Both the position numbers and the translations under genes were made by a program. Shown piece after piece: positions 22,071 to 35,149 of a stretch of 64,000 nt of DNA; within the stretch, counting starts at the first letter, position 1, and each line of letters begins with the position of its first letter. Source of the DNA: Siphonodentalium dalli (lineage: Eukaryota > Mollusca > Scaphopoda > Gadilida > Siphonodentaliidae); contig CP136068.1 in the NCBI GenBank assembly GCA_032622095.1, positions 149,121,365 to 149,185,364 on the forward strand. The letters are read 5' to 3'. The notes below the pieces were generated by a model. The model was given only the letters and a program-made list of their open reading frames with translations, did no database searches and had not been told where the DNA came from.

Positions 22071-25000
22071 ACTTCCATGGTGTAACCAAGGAAGTATATT
22101 GTTTTTGTACTGGTGCCGTTTTCCGTTTATTTGGAAATACTCAGAAAGTAATTGCAGTAGATACGCGAAACCTGTAGCGAATATGTAGGCATCGGAGGTC
22201 TACTAAAAATAAAGGTATCCGCATGTCGGTCCAATGTTTCTTGACGGAGTTATGGCCCTTTTACGATTATTTTTCACTATTATTATTATTATACTCAACA
22301 CTTTTGCAACGCCTTAATATCTGAAAGTATGGGGAGTATCGAACTGAAAGTTTGTATGTATGTTGGGGTCAATGAGTTCTAACCGGTCGGCATACAACGA
22401 ATATTGTCCGCGTTTACCCCGCGGTGTTATCTCCCTTTATATGAACACAATGTAATTTATTATCTCGGAAATTATAAGGAGCAGAGCATCGAAAATTGGA
22501 CCGTATGCACACCTACTACCCACGGGCATCAAAACTTGTGTCCGCGCTTTCCCTGAAGAGTTACCGCCCATAAATAGGCAAACCTCTATTTCATTGTACT
22601 CTGTTGTTGTATCGTATCATTCCAGATAACTGCATTTGGTTTTCACAGTCGTGTTGTTCTTTGTCAGTTTAGTCCGAGAAAGAAAATTGGGCAGGGTCGG
22701 ACATATATTTTGACACTGGGGTGGGGGGCAAAATTTTCGCAAAATAAAATTTTGATTGATATTCATCTATTTAAGTTTATGTATTTCCCGAACGAAAACA
22801 AACCCATACCGGAAAGGATTTTTGAAATCCGAGAAGAAATGCAAGAGTTACGGGCCATCAAAGTTTGCAATTTGGGCCCATGTGCTTGTGTACACATCTC
22901 CTCCGAAGATGTCGAACTCAGGATGTCATCTGATACGCCAATGCGTGCGGGCTGAAGAGAGCACGCGGTGTGCCAAATTTTGCCAGTGTCGGTTCAGTGT
23001 TGTGGATCAGGGGAGGGGCGGTCCGGGGGTACCAATTTTGTATTCTTCTTCGAATCAGATGAAACTTGGAATGTAACATCTACACCGCCAAACGATCTAG
23101 AAACTGAAACAATTTCTAAACTCCATTGAAAAATGACGGAGTTGCGGTCCTTCAAACTATGCAAATTTGGGCCCATGTGCTTGTGTACACATCTCCTCCG
23201 AAGATGTCGAACTCAGGATGTCATCTGATATCCCAGTGCGTGCAGTCTGAAGAGAGCACGCGGTGTGCCAAATGTTGCTAGTGTCGGTTCAGTGTTGTGG
23301 ATCAGGGGAGGGGCGGTCCGGGGTACCAAAATTTATTTCGTCTCCGAATTATATGAAACTTGGAATATAACATCTACCATACACGTTGATCACAAAACTG
23401 AAAACAGATCGTAAATCCATTAAAAAATGGCCGAGATTTGGGCCCTCAAAATTTGAATCTGGACCCGTATTCTTTCCAATAACCAAAATGTTAGCCGTCT
23501 CCGAATCAGACAAAATTTATAAAAAACAATCTAGATGAGGAGCTGATCACAATACTGAAAACAATTTTAAAATCCATTGGAAAATAACTGAGTAACGGGC
23601 CCTCAAACTTCGCATTTTGGACCGGGTTTGACAATTTCCCAAACCCGTCACCCAATTTCGAGGTAGGGGTGGGGTCACTTACAAACACATAACATAAACA
23701 CATACATATTAAGAACAACATATAATCAACATACTTCGTATTTCCGTCCCAAAAATGCGATTCTTTTCGATCATGATTTTCCCTATTATTATACTTCCAT
23801 GGTGTAACCAAGGAAGTATATTGTTTTTGTACTGGTGCCGTTTTCCGTTTATTTGGAAATACTCAGAAAGTAATTGCAGTAGATACGCGAAACCTGTAGC
23901 GAATATGTAGGCATCGGAGGTCTACTAAAAATAAAGGTATCCGCATGTCGGTCCAATGTTTCTTGACGGAGTTATGGCCCTTTTACGATTATTTTTCACT
24001 ATTATTATTATTATACTCAACACTTTTGCAACGCCTTAATATCTGAAAGTATGGGGAGTATCGAACTGAAAGTTTGTATGTATGTTGGGGTCAATGAGTT
24101 CTAACCGGTCGGCATACAACGAATATTGTCCGCGTTTACCCCGCGGTGTTATCTCCCTTTATATGAACACAATGTAATTTATTATCTCGGAAATTATAAG
24201 GAGCAGAGCATCGAAAATTGGACCGTATGCACACCTACTACCCACGGGCATCAAAACTTGTGTCCGCGCTTTCCCTGAAGAGTTACCGCCCATAAATAGG
24301 CAAACCTCTATTTCATTGTACTCTGTTGTTGTATCGTATCATTCCAGATAACTGCATTTGGTTTTCACAGTCGTGTTGTTCTTTGTCAGTTTAGTCCGAG
24401 AAAGAAAATTGGGCAGGGTCGGACATATATTTTGACACTGGGGTGGGGGGCAAAATTTTCGCAAAATAAAATTTTGATTGATATTCATCTATTTAAGTTT
24501 ATGTATTTCCCGAACGAAAACAAACCCATACCGGAAAGGATTTTTGAAATCCGAGAAGAAATGCAAGAGTTACGGGCCATCAAAGTTTGCAATTTGGGCC
24601 CATGTGCTTGTGTACACATCTCCTCCGAAGATGTCGAACTCAGGATGTCATCTGATACGCCAATGCGTGCGGGCTGAAGAGAGCACGCGGTGTGCAAATT
24701 TTGCCAGTGTCGGTTCAGTGTTGTGGATCAGGGGAGGGGCGGTCCGGGGTACCAATTTTTTATTCTTCTTCGAATCAGATGAAACTTGGAATGTAACATC
24801 TACACCGCCAACCGATCTAGAAACTGAAACAATTTCTAAACTCCATTGAAAAATGACGGAGTTGCGGTCCTTCAAACTATGCAAATTTGGGCCCATGTGC
24901 TTGTGTACACATCTCCTCCGAAGATGTCGAACTCAGGATGTCATCTGATATCCCAGTACGTGCAGTCTGAAGAGAGCACGCGGTGTGCCAAATGTTGCTA

Positions 25001-28000
25001 GTGTCGGTTCAGTGTTGTGGATCAGGGGAGGGGCGGTCCGGGGTACCAAAATTTATTTCGTCTCCGAATTATATGAAACTTGGAATATAACATCTACCAT
25101 ACACGTTGATCACAAAACTGAAAACAGATCGTAAATCCATTAAAAAATGGCCGAGATTTGGGCCCTCAAAATTTGAATCTGGACCCGTATTCTTTCCAAT
25201 AACCAAAATGTTAGCCGTCTCCGAATCAGACAAAATTTATAACAACAATCTAGGTGAGGAGCTGATCACAATACTGAAAACAATTTTAAAATCCATTGGA
25301 AAATAACTGAGTAACGGGCCCTCAAACTTCGCATTTTGGACCGGGTTTGACAATTTCCCAAACCCGTCACCCAATTTCGAGGTAGGGGTGGGGTCACTTA
25401 CAAACACATAACATAAACACATACATATTAAGAACAACATATAATCAACATACTTCGTATTTCCGTCCCAAAAATGCGATTCTTTTCGATCATGATTTTC
25501 CCTATTATTATACTTCCATGGTGTAACCAAGGAAGTATATTGTTTTTGTACTGGTGCCGTTTTCCGTTTATTTGGAAATACTCAGAAAGTAATTGCAGTA
25601 GATACGCGAAACCTGTAGCGAATATGTAGGCATCGGAGGTCTACTAAAAATAAAGGTATCCGCATGTCGGTCCAATGTTTCTTGACGGAGTTATGGCCCT
25701 TTTACGATTATTTTTCACTATTATTATTATTATACTCAACACTTTTGCAACGCCTTAATATCTGAAAGTATGGGGAGTATCGAACTGAAAGTTTGTATGT
25801 ATGTTGGGGTCAATGAGTTCTAACCGGTCGGCATACAACGAATATTGTCCGCGTTTACCCCGCGGTGTTATCTCCCTTTATATGAACACAATGTCATTTA
25901 TTATCTCGGAAATTATAAGGAGCAGAGCATCGAAAATTGGACCGTATGCACACCTCGATATGCCCTACTACCCACGGGCATCAAAACTTGTGTCCGCGCT
26001 TTCCCTGAAGAGTTACCGCCCATAAATAGGCAAACCTCTATTTCATTGTACTCTGTTGTTGTATCGTATCATTCCAGATAACTGCATTTGGTTTTCACAG
26101 TCGTGTTGTTCTTTGTCAGTTTAGTCCGAGAAAGAAAATTGGGCAGGGTCGGACATATATTTTGACACTGGGGTGGGGGGCAAAAGTTTCGCAAAATAAA
26201 ATTTTGATTGATATTCATCTATTTAAGTTTATGTATTTCCCGAACGAAAACAAACCCATACCGGAAAGGATTTTTGAAATCCGAGAAGAAATGCAAGAGT
26301 TACGGGCCATCAAAGTTTGCAATTTGGGCCCATGTGCTTGTGTACACATCTCCTCCGAAGATGTCGAACTCAGGATGTCATCTGATACGCCAATGCGTGC
26401 GGGCTGAAGAGAGCACGCGGTGTGCCAAATTTTGCCAGTGTCGGTTCAGTGTTGTGGATCAGGGGAGGGGCGGTCCGGGGTACCAATTTTGTATTCTTCT
26501 TCGAATCAGATGAAACTTGGAATGTAACATCTACACCGCCAACCGATCTAGAAACTGAAACAATTTCTAAACTCCATTGAAAAATGACGGAGTTGCGGTC
26601 CTTCAAACTATGCAAATTTGGGCCCATGTGCTTGTGTACACATCTCCTCCGAAGATGTCGAACTCAGGATGTCATCTGATATCCCAGTACGTGCAGTCTG
26701 AAGAGAGCACGCGGTGTGCCAAATGTTGCTAGTGTCGGTTCAGTGTTGTGGATCAGGGGAGGGGCGGTCCGGGGTACCAAAATTTATTTCGTCTCCGAAT
26801 TATATGAAACTTGGAATATAACATCTACCATACACATTGATCACAAAACTGAAAACAGATCGTAAATCCATTAAAAAATGGCCGAGATTTGGGCCCTCAA
26901 AATTTGAATCTGGACCCGTATTCTTTCCAATAACCAAAATGTTAGCCGTCTCCGAATCAGACAAAATTTATAACAACAATCTAGGTGAGGAGCTGATCAC
27001 AATACTGAAAACAATTTTAAAATCCATTGGAAAATAACTGAGTAACGGGCCCTCAAACTTCGCATTTTGGACCGGGTTTGACAATTTCCCAAACCCGTCA
27101 CCCAATTTCGAGGTAGGGGTGGGGTCACTTACAAACACATAACATAAACACATACATATTAAGAACAACATATAATCAACATACTTCGTATTTCCGTCCC
27201 AAAAATGCGATTCTTTTCGATCATGATTTTCCCTATTATTATACTTCCATGGTGTAACCAAGGAAGTATATTGTTTTTGTACTGGTGCCGTTTTCCGTTT
27301 ATTTGGAAATACTCAGAAAGTAATTGCAGTAGATACGCGAAACCTGTAGCGAATATGTAGGCATCGGAGGTCTACTAAAAATAAAGGTATCCGCATGTCG
27401 GTCCAATGTTTCTTGACGGAGTTATGGCCCTTTTACGATTATTTTTCACTATTATTATTATTATACTCAACACTTTTGCAACGCCTTAATATCTGAAAGT
27501 ATGGGGAGTATCGAACTGAAAGTTTGTATGTATGTTGGGGTCAATGAGTTCTAACCGGTCGGCATACAACGAATATTGTCCGCGTTTACCCCGCGGTGTT
27601 ATCTCCCTTTATATGAACACAATGTCATTTATTATCTCGGAAATTATAAGGAGCAGAGCATCGAAAATTGGACCGTATGCACACCTCGATATGCCCTACT
27701 ACCCACGGGCATCAAAACTTGTGTCCGCGCTTGTCCTGAAGAGTTACCGCCCATAAATAGGCAAACCTCTATTTCGTTGTACTCTGTTGTTGTATCGTAT
27801 CATTCCAGATAACTGCATTTGGTTTTCACAGTCGTGTTGTTCTTTGTCAGTTTAGTCCGAGAAAGAAAATTGGGCAGGGTCGGACATATATTTTGACACT
27901 GGGGTGGGGGGCAAAATTTTCGCAAAATAAAATTTTGATTGATATTCATCTATTTAAGTTTATGTATTTCCCGAACGAAAACAAACCCATACCGGAAAGG

Positions 28001-28091
28001 ATTTTTGAAATCCGAAAAGAAATGCAAGAGTTACGGGCCATCAAAGTTTGCAATTTGGGCCCATGTGCTTGTGTACACATCTCCTCCGAAG
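22071..28091 (+). repeat. Tandem array of 1.72-kb units (three full, one partial)
   Basis: The phrase TATACTTCCATGGTGTAACC recurs with its ACTTCC at 22071, 23793, 25512 and 27243, giving periods of 1722, 1719 and 1731 bp. Units are nearly identical; one visible difference is an insertion (CTCGATATGC) in units three and four. Each unit contains an internal duplication of about 300 bp (around 22870-23040 versus 23165-23330 in unit one) with GGGCCCATGTGCTTGTGTAC and AGGGGAGGGGCGGTCCGGGG. The fourth unit matches only to about 28091, where it passes into the longer composite element. Short frames repeated in every unit lack domains and I do not call them genes. Confidence 0.9.
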
Positions 28092-29358
28092 ATTCATGTT
28101 ATGCTACACGCGAAACGAGATGACTTTTGGGAAATCCAGAGTCCAAAACGGATCCAAATCGACCTGTTCCAGAAAAGTCGTTCATTTTGTTTTCACTTTT
28201 TGAAAAAGCCTCCAATATTTCAACCAAAACTTTTGGACATAGAACATTATTTTGTTCTCAGTCAAGTGAAAAGAGCTCTTCAAAATAATTCCTCTTATAT
28301 ATATAATATATATTATCTATATATACGCCAAAAATTTGTCACTCCCCTCTCTCCTTCCTCCGGCTACCCCATTCCCCGTGGGATGGAACCTACCTCCGAT
28401 TCGATACACCCGCCTTTGCCGCGGGCCAGTCTCAATCCTCTACCAGAGAACTGATAGAACGCCCGTCGAATTCCAACAATCATTTCCAGAGTGGTATATT
28501 GGTATGAGTTCATATCGGAGCCGTTATAAAGCAAATAACTTGGATTTTAATATAAACCCACCTATTCGTAAATTATGTAGCCCATGTTGTGTGGTAAATT
28601 ATCATTTTATCGTGTATAGTGTGTCATGAGCTATCTGCGTGCGTGCATTTCACTTTTGTATTTTCTTTCGCATCTTCAACGCATTGCATATCATATACAA
28701 CCAAACAAAATACAAACATTACATTAATTTGATCAAACAAACCTTCGTTGTACGGTGTATATTTCTACTAAAGTAATGACGACGTATAGCCAATTATTCC
28801 ATTTGCGATAACAACGATAAACACATAGAAACATGCAAACATCATCATTTTCGTAAGAACAATTTGTATATTGTTATAAACCGTAGTATACTGCTGATAG
28901 ACATTCAATTATTTCCGTGAGTATATGTCTGCTGAATTGGAAATGACTCCTTTTATACTTTCGCAAAATAAAACACCACTGATAGTTTCGTTCACCGTCA
29001 TTTAAGTATTGTCAAAAAGCAAACGTGAAACAACCGCTCATTATTCCTACCATAAAGGAATCTACTTATAGAGAACGCTCTTTTCTGTTCGATTACGTTC
29101 AAACTCTTTGTGTGTTGTTGTTAATCACTCATTATATTCTTCGGACCGAACGGTCATTAAGCGCGCTTCATGTTATATATGCGAAAACCGACCCACGTGT
29201 TTATTGTTTTATATCCGATTCAATAACACATCGACGTTTATATTCTAGTTATTTATTGAATATAAAAAGCATCTTTACATTATCTTTAGTTTGGTATTAT
29301 TCGTATTTGATGATTAAAATACACCAAAGCATGTTTAAAAAAAAAAAAAATAGTAGAT

Positions 29359-29438
29359 AATTTGACGGGATTCGAACTCACGTCGCAATAAAACACAAAC
29401 TGAAGGTTTGACGCTCTCACCACTCGGCTACGCACTGC
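29359..29438 (-). repeat. tRNA-like sequence with Pol III signals, copy 1
   Basis: Minus strand: TAGCCGAGTGGTGAGAGCG (A box), GAGTTCGAATCCCGTC (B box), and a long T run (plus-strand A run 29337-29350) just downstream, as in Pol III terminators. The variable arm length resembles tRNA-Leu/Ser, but the acceptor ends do not pair, so it is a tRNA-derived sequence rather than a functional tRNA gene. Confidence 0.6.
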
Positions 29439-30229
29439 GCTGTTAATTTATAAGAAAATATATTAGTATTAAATATATAGGCATATAACTGTGTATATTT
29501 AAACTTTATATCCAAACTGATTGAAATGCGTGACTATATATACCCCTTTCCGCTATACGGGGAACGGGAAAATGCACCTATTCTTCCCACCAAATCCAAA
29601 CGGGCTAATTAAAGAACAAGGTAATGCCGTAGCAGGTACATTTGGATATTCTATTCAAGCCACCCCCCCAAATCTTGACCGCTATACTTTAAAAGTAACC
29701 TACCCAACGGAGAATGCAAGATGGGGTGGGTTGAGACTTTTGGTAAATTCCACCGAAAATCTAAAGTGCCATTTTCGAATTTTCAGATGGATCGGTTTAC
29801 TCGTGACAACGCTATCTACTACATATTTTGGGACTTCTGTCTGTTTGTCTGTTAGGTATGGCCAGGAAAACAGCCGGACGGATTTCGACGAAACTTGATA
29901 TCTAGGGATACTTTTGTCCGGGGAGTGTTTTTGACCCGGACCTGGTCATGACTTTAAAAATGGTCAATTCAATGTCAAATCGTGTAAAACGGATGGATTT
30001 CCACGAAATTTGATACCTATGGGTACGTTTGTCCGGGGAGTGTTTTGGACCGGTAAAACTTTGTCCCCGACCTGACCTTGACCTTTAAAATGGTCAATTC
30101 AAGGTCAAATCGCGCCTTTCGACGGGATTTTGATGAAATTGATACCTAGGGATAATTTTGTCGTGGGAATGTTTTACACGGGTCAAATCGAGTCCCCGAC
30201 CTGACCTTGAATTTCTAAATTGTCAATAG

Positions 30230-30267
30230 GGAAAACAGCACGGACGAAGTCTGGTCACCCTGCTAGT
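30230..30267 (+). repeat. Helitron-like 3' end
   Basis: GGACGAAGTCTGGTCACCC followed by TG and CTAGT. A short hairpin just before CTAG, followed by T, is the usual 3' terminus of Helitrons. The stem is imperfect here; the copy at 35145 keeps GGGTCACCC. Confidence 0.4.
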
Positions 30268-33129
30268 ATAATATAATATTTATACTTAAGTAGTCTATCA
30301 CTAACCTAATTGTAGCCCCAAATCCAAACGTGCTAATAAAGATCTAGTTTAATGCAGAAGCATGTACGTCGGTATACTGTAGGTACGCCTCCAAGATGTA
30401 TGCTCAGCGGAGAGCTTGCGTCTGGTGGGTTCAGACTTCGCAAATTCCACCACAAACAAATGTTGAAAATTACTTAAAAAATAAAACTTTGAGACAAAAA
30501 TTTGTTGACGTGGTCAGAAGTATCCAGGTGCAACTTTCGAACGATTGTATAAGTTTTAGAGTGGACCGTTTAATCCTGGTAGCGCGTAACATTGTTAACG
30601 GGTGAAATATATTACTCAAATTAATATGATTTGCACCCTTTTGATATATATACAAGCCGATTACTCTATAATCAGACACACCAAATTTCGTGACCGTTGA
30701 ACAGGATTTGGGCATCCAGGGGAGCGGTTATAATTAGCCATAAAATGTATCCCTACTGAATACAAATTAACTAATTGGCTGGGTGAATGGTGACTCAGTT
30801 GGTCAGAACCATGATGCATTAGACAGTCATTAATCATCATGACATAAACCTTTGGAGTATATTTAATATTTAGAAATGTCAATGCAAGTCCACCATCGGA
30901 TCATTAAGCACCAATATGAATTCGAATTAAGAGGAATACACATATACGCATAACACTCACATGGGATGGGATGGGATACCATGGAAGTGTATCTGATTCC
31001 ATGGAATCTGACCTCTAGTTATACTTCCATGGTGTAACCAAGGAAGTATATTGTTTTTCTACTGCGGCCGTTTTCTGTTTAATTGGAAATACTCAGAAAC
31101 TAATGGGAGGAGGACCGCGAAATCTCTAGCGAATGAAGGCATCTAAGGTCTACTAAAAATAATGGTATCCGGATGTTGGTCCAATATCTTTTGACAGAGT
31201 CATGGCCCTTTTTCGATTATTTTTCATTATTATTATTATACTGGACACTTTTGCAACCCTTATTACTCGAAAAGTAACAGGAGTAGCACACTAAAACTTG
31301 GTACGTATCTTGGGATCAAAGAGTTGTATGCCATCGTCGCATAACGAATATTGTCCGCGTTTTCCCCGAGGAGTTATCTCCCTTTATCTGAAAAAAATGT
31401 CATTTGATTATCTCGGAAATTATAAGGAGCAGAGCATCGAAAATTGGACCGTATGCACATCTCGATATGCCCTACTGTCCACGGGCATCAGAACTTGTGT
31501 CCGCGCTTTCCCTGAGGAGTTACCGCCCATAGTTGGCAAACCTCTATTTGATTGTACTATGTTGTCCTCATGTATCATTCCAGATAACTACTTTCATAGT
31601 CGTGTTGACCGTTGTCAGTTTAGTCAGAGAAGGAAATTTTGACAGGGTCGGACATATATTTTGACACTGGGGTGGGGGGCAAATTTTTTGAAAAATAAAT
31701 TTTTTATTGACATTCATATATTTAAGTTTATGTATTTCCCGAACGAAAACAAACTCATACCGGAAAGGATTTTTGAAATCCGAGAAGAAATGCAAGAGTT
31801 ACGGGCCCTCAAAGTTTGCAATTTGGGCCCATGTGCTTGTGATCACATCTCCTCCGAAGATTCATATTATGCTACACGCGAAACGGAGATGACTTTTGGG
31901 AAATCCAGAGTCCAAAACGGATCCATATCGACCTGTCCCAGAAAAGTCGTTCATTTTGTTTTCACTTTTTGAAAAAGGCTCCAAAATTTCAACCAAAACT
32001 TTTTGACATAGAACCTTTATTTTTTTCTCAGTCAAGTGAAAAGAGCTCTTCAAAATAATTCCGCTTATATATATAATATATATTATCTATATATACGCCA
32101 AAAATTTGTCACTCCCCTCTCTCCTTCCTCTGGCTACCCCATCCCCGTGGGATGGAACCTACCTCCGATTCGATACACCCGTCTTGCCGCGGGCCAGTCT
32201 CAATCCTCTACCAGAGAACTGATAGAACGCCCGTCGAATTCCAACAATCATTTCCAGAGTGGCATATTGGTATGAGTTTATATCGGAGCCGTTATAAAGC
32301 AAATAACTTGGATTTTAATATAAACCCACCTATTCGTAAATTGTGTAGCCCATGGTGTGTGGTAAATTATCATTTTATCGTGTAGAGTGTGTCATGAGCT
32401 ATCTGCGTGCGTGAATTTCACTTTTGTAGTTTCTTTCGCATCTTCAACGCATTGCATATCATATACAACCAAACAAAATACAAACATTACATTAATTTGA
32501 TCAAACAAGCCTTCACCATACGGTGTATATTTCTACTAACGTAATGACGACGTATAGCCAATTATTCCATTTGCGATAACAACGATAAACACATAGAAAC
32601 ATGCAAACATCATCATTTTCGTAAGAACAATTTGTATATTGTTATAAACCGTAGTATACTGCTGATAGACATTCAATTCTTTCCGTTGGTATGTGTCTGC
32701 TGAATTGGAAATGACTCCTTTTATACTTTCGCAAAATAAAACACCACTGATAGCTTCGTACACCGTCATTTAAGTCTTGTCAAAAAGCAAACGTGAAACA
32801 ACCGCTCATTATTCCTACCATAAAGGAATCTACTTATAGAGAACGCTCTTTTCTGTTCGATTACGTTCAAACTCTTTGTGTATTGTTGTTAATCACTCAT
32901 TATATTCTTCGGACCGAACGTTCATTAAGCGCCCTTCATGTTATATATGCGAAAACCGACCCACATGTTTATTGTTTTATATCCCATTCAATAACACATC
33001 GACGTTTATATTCCAGTTATTTGTCGAATATAAAAAGCATCTTTACATTATCTTTAGTTTGGTATTATTCGTATTTGATGATTAAAATACACCAAAGCAT
33101 GTTAAAAAAAAAAAAAAATAGTAGATAAT

Positions 33130-33209
33130 TTGACGGGATTCGAACTCACGTCGCAATAAAACACAAACTGAAGGTTTGACACTCTCACCACTCGGCTACG
33201 CACTTCGCT
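33130..33209 (-). repeat. tRNA-like sequence, copy 2
   Basis: Same A box, B box and T-run terminator as at 29359, with a few substitutions. Confidence 0.55.
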
Positions 33210-34206
33210 GTTAATTTATAAGAAAATATATTAGTATTAAATATATAGGCATATAACTGTGTATATTCAAACTTTATATCCAAACTGATTGAAATGCGTG
33301 ACTATATATACCCCTTTCCGCTATACGGGGAACGGGAAATGCACCTATTCTTTCCACCAAATCCAAAAGGGCTAATTAAAGAGCAAGGTAATGCCGTAGC
33401 AGGTACATTTGGATATTCTATTCGCGTCCCCCCCCCCAAATCTTGACCGCTATACTTTAAAAGTAACCTACCCAGCGGTGAATGCAAGATGGGGTGGGTT
33501 GAGACTTTTGGTAAATTCCACCGAAAATCTCAAAGGGGCAAAATTCAAACATCGAGATAAAAACATTTTGACGAGTACATCTGATGGGTAGTTTTTTATT
33601 GACATTCATCTATTTAAGTAGGTAGATTCCCTGAACGAAAACAAACGCATACCGGAAAGGATTTTTGTAATCCGAGAAGAAATGCAAGAGTTACGGGTCC
33701 TCAAAGTTTGCAAGTGTCGGTCCAGTATTGTGGGTCAGGGGAGGGGTGGTCTGTGGTACCAATTTTTAATTCTTCTCCGAATCAGATGAAACTTGGAATA
33801 TAACATAAATATGTCTATCCAAATGTAATTCGCGAACTTTGAACGAATGTTGTACAAGCTCACATCTCATTCCCCAAGCTATCCGTTACTTATTCATAAA
33901 GGAATCTACTTATAGAGAACGCTCTTTTCTGTTCGATTACGTTCAAACTCTTTGTGTGTTGTTGTTAATCACTCATTATATTCTTCGGACCGAACGTTCA
34001 TTAAGCGCCCTTCATGTTATATATGCGAAAACCGACCCACTTGTTTATTGTTTTATACCCGATTCAATAACACATCGACGTTTATATTCTAGTTATTTGT
34101 CGAATATAAAAAGCATCTTTACATTATCTTTAGTTTGGTATTATTCGTATTTGATGATTAAAATACACCAAAGCATGTTAAAAATTAAAAAAAAATAGTA
34201 GATAAT

Positions 34207-34286
34207 TTGACGGGATTCGAACTCACGTCGCAATAAAACACAAACTGAAGGTATGACGCTCTCACCACTCGGCTACGCACTGCGCT
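34207..34286 (-). repeat. tRNA-like sequence, copy 3
   Basis: Third copy, in the internal duplication of composite copy 2; A and B boxes are intact, the T run is interrupted. Confidence 0.55.
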
Positions 34287-35109
34287 GTTAATTTATAAGA
34301 AAATATATTAGTATTAAATATATAGGCATATAACTGTATATTCAAACTTTATATCCAAACTGATTGAAATGCGTGACTATATATACCCCTATCCGCTATA
34401 CGGGGAATGGGAAAATGCACATATTCTTCCCACCAAATCCAAACGGGCTAATTAAAGAGCAATGTAATGCCGTAGCAGGTACATTTGGATATTCTATTCA
34501 CGCCCCCCCCAAATTTTGACCGCTATACTTTAAAAGTAACCTACCCAGCGGAGAATGCAAGATGGGGTGGGTTGAGACTTTTGGTAAATTCCACCGAAAA
34601 TCGCAAAGGGGCAAAATTCAAACATCGAGATAAAAACATTTTGACGAGTACATCTGATGGGTAGTTTTCACTCGCATCTAAAGTGCCATTTTCGAATTTT
34701 CAGATGGATCGGTTTACTCTTGACAACGCTATCTACTACATATTTTGGGACTTGACGGATTTCGACGAAATTTTATATCTAGGGGTACTTTTGTCCCGTG
34801 AGTGTTTTTGACCCCGACCTGGTCATGACTTTAAAAATGGTCAATTCAATGTCAAATCGTGTAAAACGGATGGATTTCCACGAAATTTGATACCTATGGG
34901 TACGCTTGTCCGGGGAGTGTTTTGGACCGGTAAAACTGTGTCCCCGACGTGACCTTGACCTTTAAATGGTCAATTCAAGGTCAAATCGCGCCTTTCGACG
35001 GGATTTTGATGAAATTGATACCTAGGGGTAATTTTGTCGTGGGAATGTTTTACACGGTTCGAATCGAGACCCCGACCCCGACATGACCTTGACCTTCAAA
35101 ATTGTCAAT

Positions 35110-35149
35110 AGGGAAAACAGCACGGACGAAGTCGGGTCACCCTGCTAGT
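35110..35149 (+). repeat. Helitron-like 3' end
   Basis: GGACGAAGTCGGGTCACCCTG followed by CTAGT; GGGTCACCC can form a small hairpin two bases before CTAGT. Confidence 0.4.

Larger units (their letters stand above)
27243..31019 (+). mobile_element. Composite repeat, copy 1
   Basis: Starts like the 1.72-kb unit (ACTTCCATGG...) but at 28092 continues into 2.9 kb of other DNA: a CTCCCCTCTCTCC block, a 111-codon open frame (29025-29360), an A run, a tRNA-like sequence, repeated TCAAGGTCAAATCG/GACCTTGACC phrases (29850-30230), and the end ACCATGGAAGTGTA, GATTCCATGGAATC, CTCTAGT. The start and end thus carry inverted TACTTCCATGG / CCATGGAAGTGTA motifs. The 111-codon frame has no recognisable domain. 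No transposase or RT is visible, so the element is non-autonomous; class unresolved. Confidence 0.7.

Noticed and set aside
22710-28123. Frames of 60-170 codons repeated in each unit of the 1.72-kb array
   Set aside because: No domain, overlapping frames on both strands in the same place, and conservation is explained by the near-identity of the units.
29359-29438. Functional tRNA gene
   Set aside because: A and B boxes are good but the acceptor stem does not pair and the T stem has a mismatch.
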